In this document: positions 5,983-6,621 of the stretch, piece by piece
Numbering within the stretch: position 1 is the stretch's first letter
Layout of the letters: each line of letters starts with the position of its first letter
NCBI GenBank assembly: GCA_017964055.1
Contig: JAGCSS010000245.1
Location: forward strand, 1-6,621
Reading direction: 5' to 3'
DNA: 6,621 bases
Source: Lachnospiraceae bacterium
GTDB taxonomy: Bacteria > Bacillota > Clostridia > Lachnospirales > Lachnospiraceae
Translations under genes and position numbers: made by a program
The notes under the pieces: generated by a model
Told to the model about the DNA's origin: nothing
The model's input: the letters and a program-made list of their open reading frames with translations, nothing else
Databases searched by the model: none

Positions 5983-6621
5983 GTGAACAGTTTCGGTAAA
6001 GGATTAAAGGACGGCATCCCGATCGCGCTCGGGTATCTGGCCGTATCCTTTTCCTTCGGTATCCTCGGTGTAAAATACGGACTCAGCATCGGGGAGACCG
6101 TACTCATTTCAATGACCAATCTGACCTCGGCGGGGCAGTTCGCCGGGATCGGCATCATAGCGGCGGGCGGATCGTACCTCGAGATGTTCATATCCCAGCT
6201 GGTGATAAACCTGCGGTATTCGCTGATGTCGATCTCGCTGTCCCAGAAGGTCGACAGGGACTTTAAGACACCTGCGCGGCTGGCGCTCGGATTTGCTGTC
6301 ACCGACGAGATATTCGCGGTGGCTTCGGGGCAGAAAGAAGAGGTCTCCAAACGCTATTTTCTCGGACTCGCGACCCTTCCGTATTTCGGATGGGCACTCG
6401 GCACGCTGCTCGGAGGACTGAGTCAGGACCTGCTTCCGCAGAGGATATGCACCGCGCTCGGAGTCGCGCTCTACGGCATGTTCGTTGCCATAGTCGTTCC
6501 TGCCGTGAAAAAGGCAAAGAGCGTGGCGGTAGTGGTCAGTATTGCGGCCATTTTGAGCTGCATACTGTACTGGCAGCCCTGGATCGGGATATCTTCGGGA
6601 TTTCAGGTCATCATATGCGCG
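5983..6621 (+). CDS. azlC: AzlC-family branched-chain amino acid exporter subunit, 3'-truncated by window edge
   Basis: The frame runs from the GTG at 5983 to the last base, giving 213 residues of a family usually about 230-240 long, so only a short C-terminal piece is missing. It is highly hydrophobic, with several membrane segments. Family marks include the N-terminal G-L-K-D-G-I-P-I-A-L-G-Y pattern, the T-S-A-G-Q-F-A-G segment, R-Y-S-L-M-S near 73-78, and A-V-T-D-E-I-F-A-V at 105-113. AzlC proteins work with a small AzlD partner in the membrane to export branched-chain amino acids and analogues; azlD usually follows immediately and would be expected just past the right edge. A TGA in frame at 5977-5979 rules out any start further upstream. 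It is 12 bases after the nucleotidase gene, so the two likely share a transcript. The family call is strong; the transported substrate is inferred from the family. Confidence 0.88.
   Translation, partial: MNSFGKGLKDGIPIALGYLAVSFSFGILGVKYGLSIGETVLISMTNLTSAGQFAGIGIIAAGGSYLEMFISQLVINLRYSLMSISLSQKVDRDFKTPARLALGFAVTDEIFAVASGQKEEVSKRYFLGLATLPYFGWALGTLLGGLSQDLLPQRICTALGVALYGMFVAIVVPAVKKAKSVAVVVSIAAILSCILYWQPWIGISSGFQVIICA

Noticed and set aside
1..6621. Mobile elements, CRISPR repeats, tRNA or rRNA genes
   Set aside because: No transposase, integrase, regularly spaced repeats, cloverleaf or rRNA-like segments were seen; almost all of the window is protein-coding on one strand.

Overview
The window holds five plus-strand genes, two of them cut by the window edges, with no gene supported on the minus strand. 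Protein similarities, strong AGGAGG-type ribosome binding sites, tight gene packing and a fairly G+C-rich composition with frequent ATA and AGG codons suggest a Clostridia member, most likely Lachnospiraceae-like. That assignment is an inference from recalled family features, since there is no rRNA or other marker here.

Region 1 (1-786) is the 3' part of a gene for a beta-rich protein ending in a discoidin (F5/8 type C-like) galactose-binding fold. A 91-base gap follows, with a weak GC hairpin and a candidate sigma-A promoter.

Region 2 (878-4435) is a compact three-gene signalling operon. It encodes an eight-helix membrane sensor with a degenerate kinase-like C-terminus, a second membrane protein with PAS-like, phosphoacceptor and ATP-binding regions (a NarL-type histidine kinase), and a NarL/LuxR response regulator. 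The first two genes overlap by 4 bases (ATGA); the third starts 13 bases after the second. The first sensor seems to lack both the phosphoacceptor histidine and the N-box asparagine, and the second protein has both. The simplest model is a non-catalytic sensor working with a catalytic partner to control the regulator. This is the most interesting part of the window.

Region 3 (4501-6621) holds a cytoplasmic-type metallophosphoesterase/5'-nucleotidase and, 12 bases later, an AzlC-type branched-chain amino acid exporter subunit that runs off the right edge. The two are probably co-transcribed. The nucleotidase almost avoids the ATA codon while its neighbours use it often, hinting at higher expression.

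No RNA genes, CRISPR array, insertion sequence, integrase or attachment site was seen. The region looks like ordinary chromosome, with an unusual two-membrane-protein variant of a two-component system.
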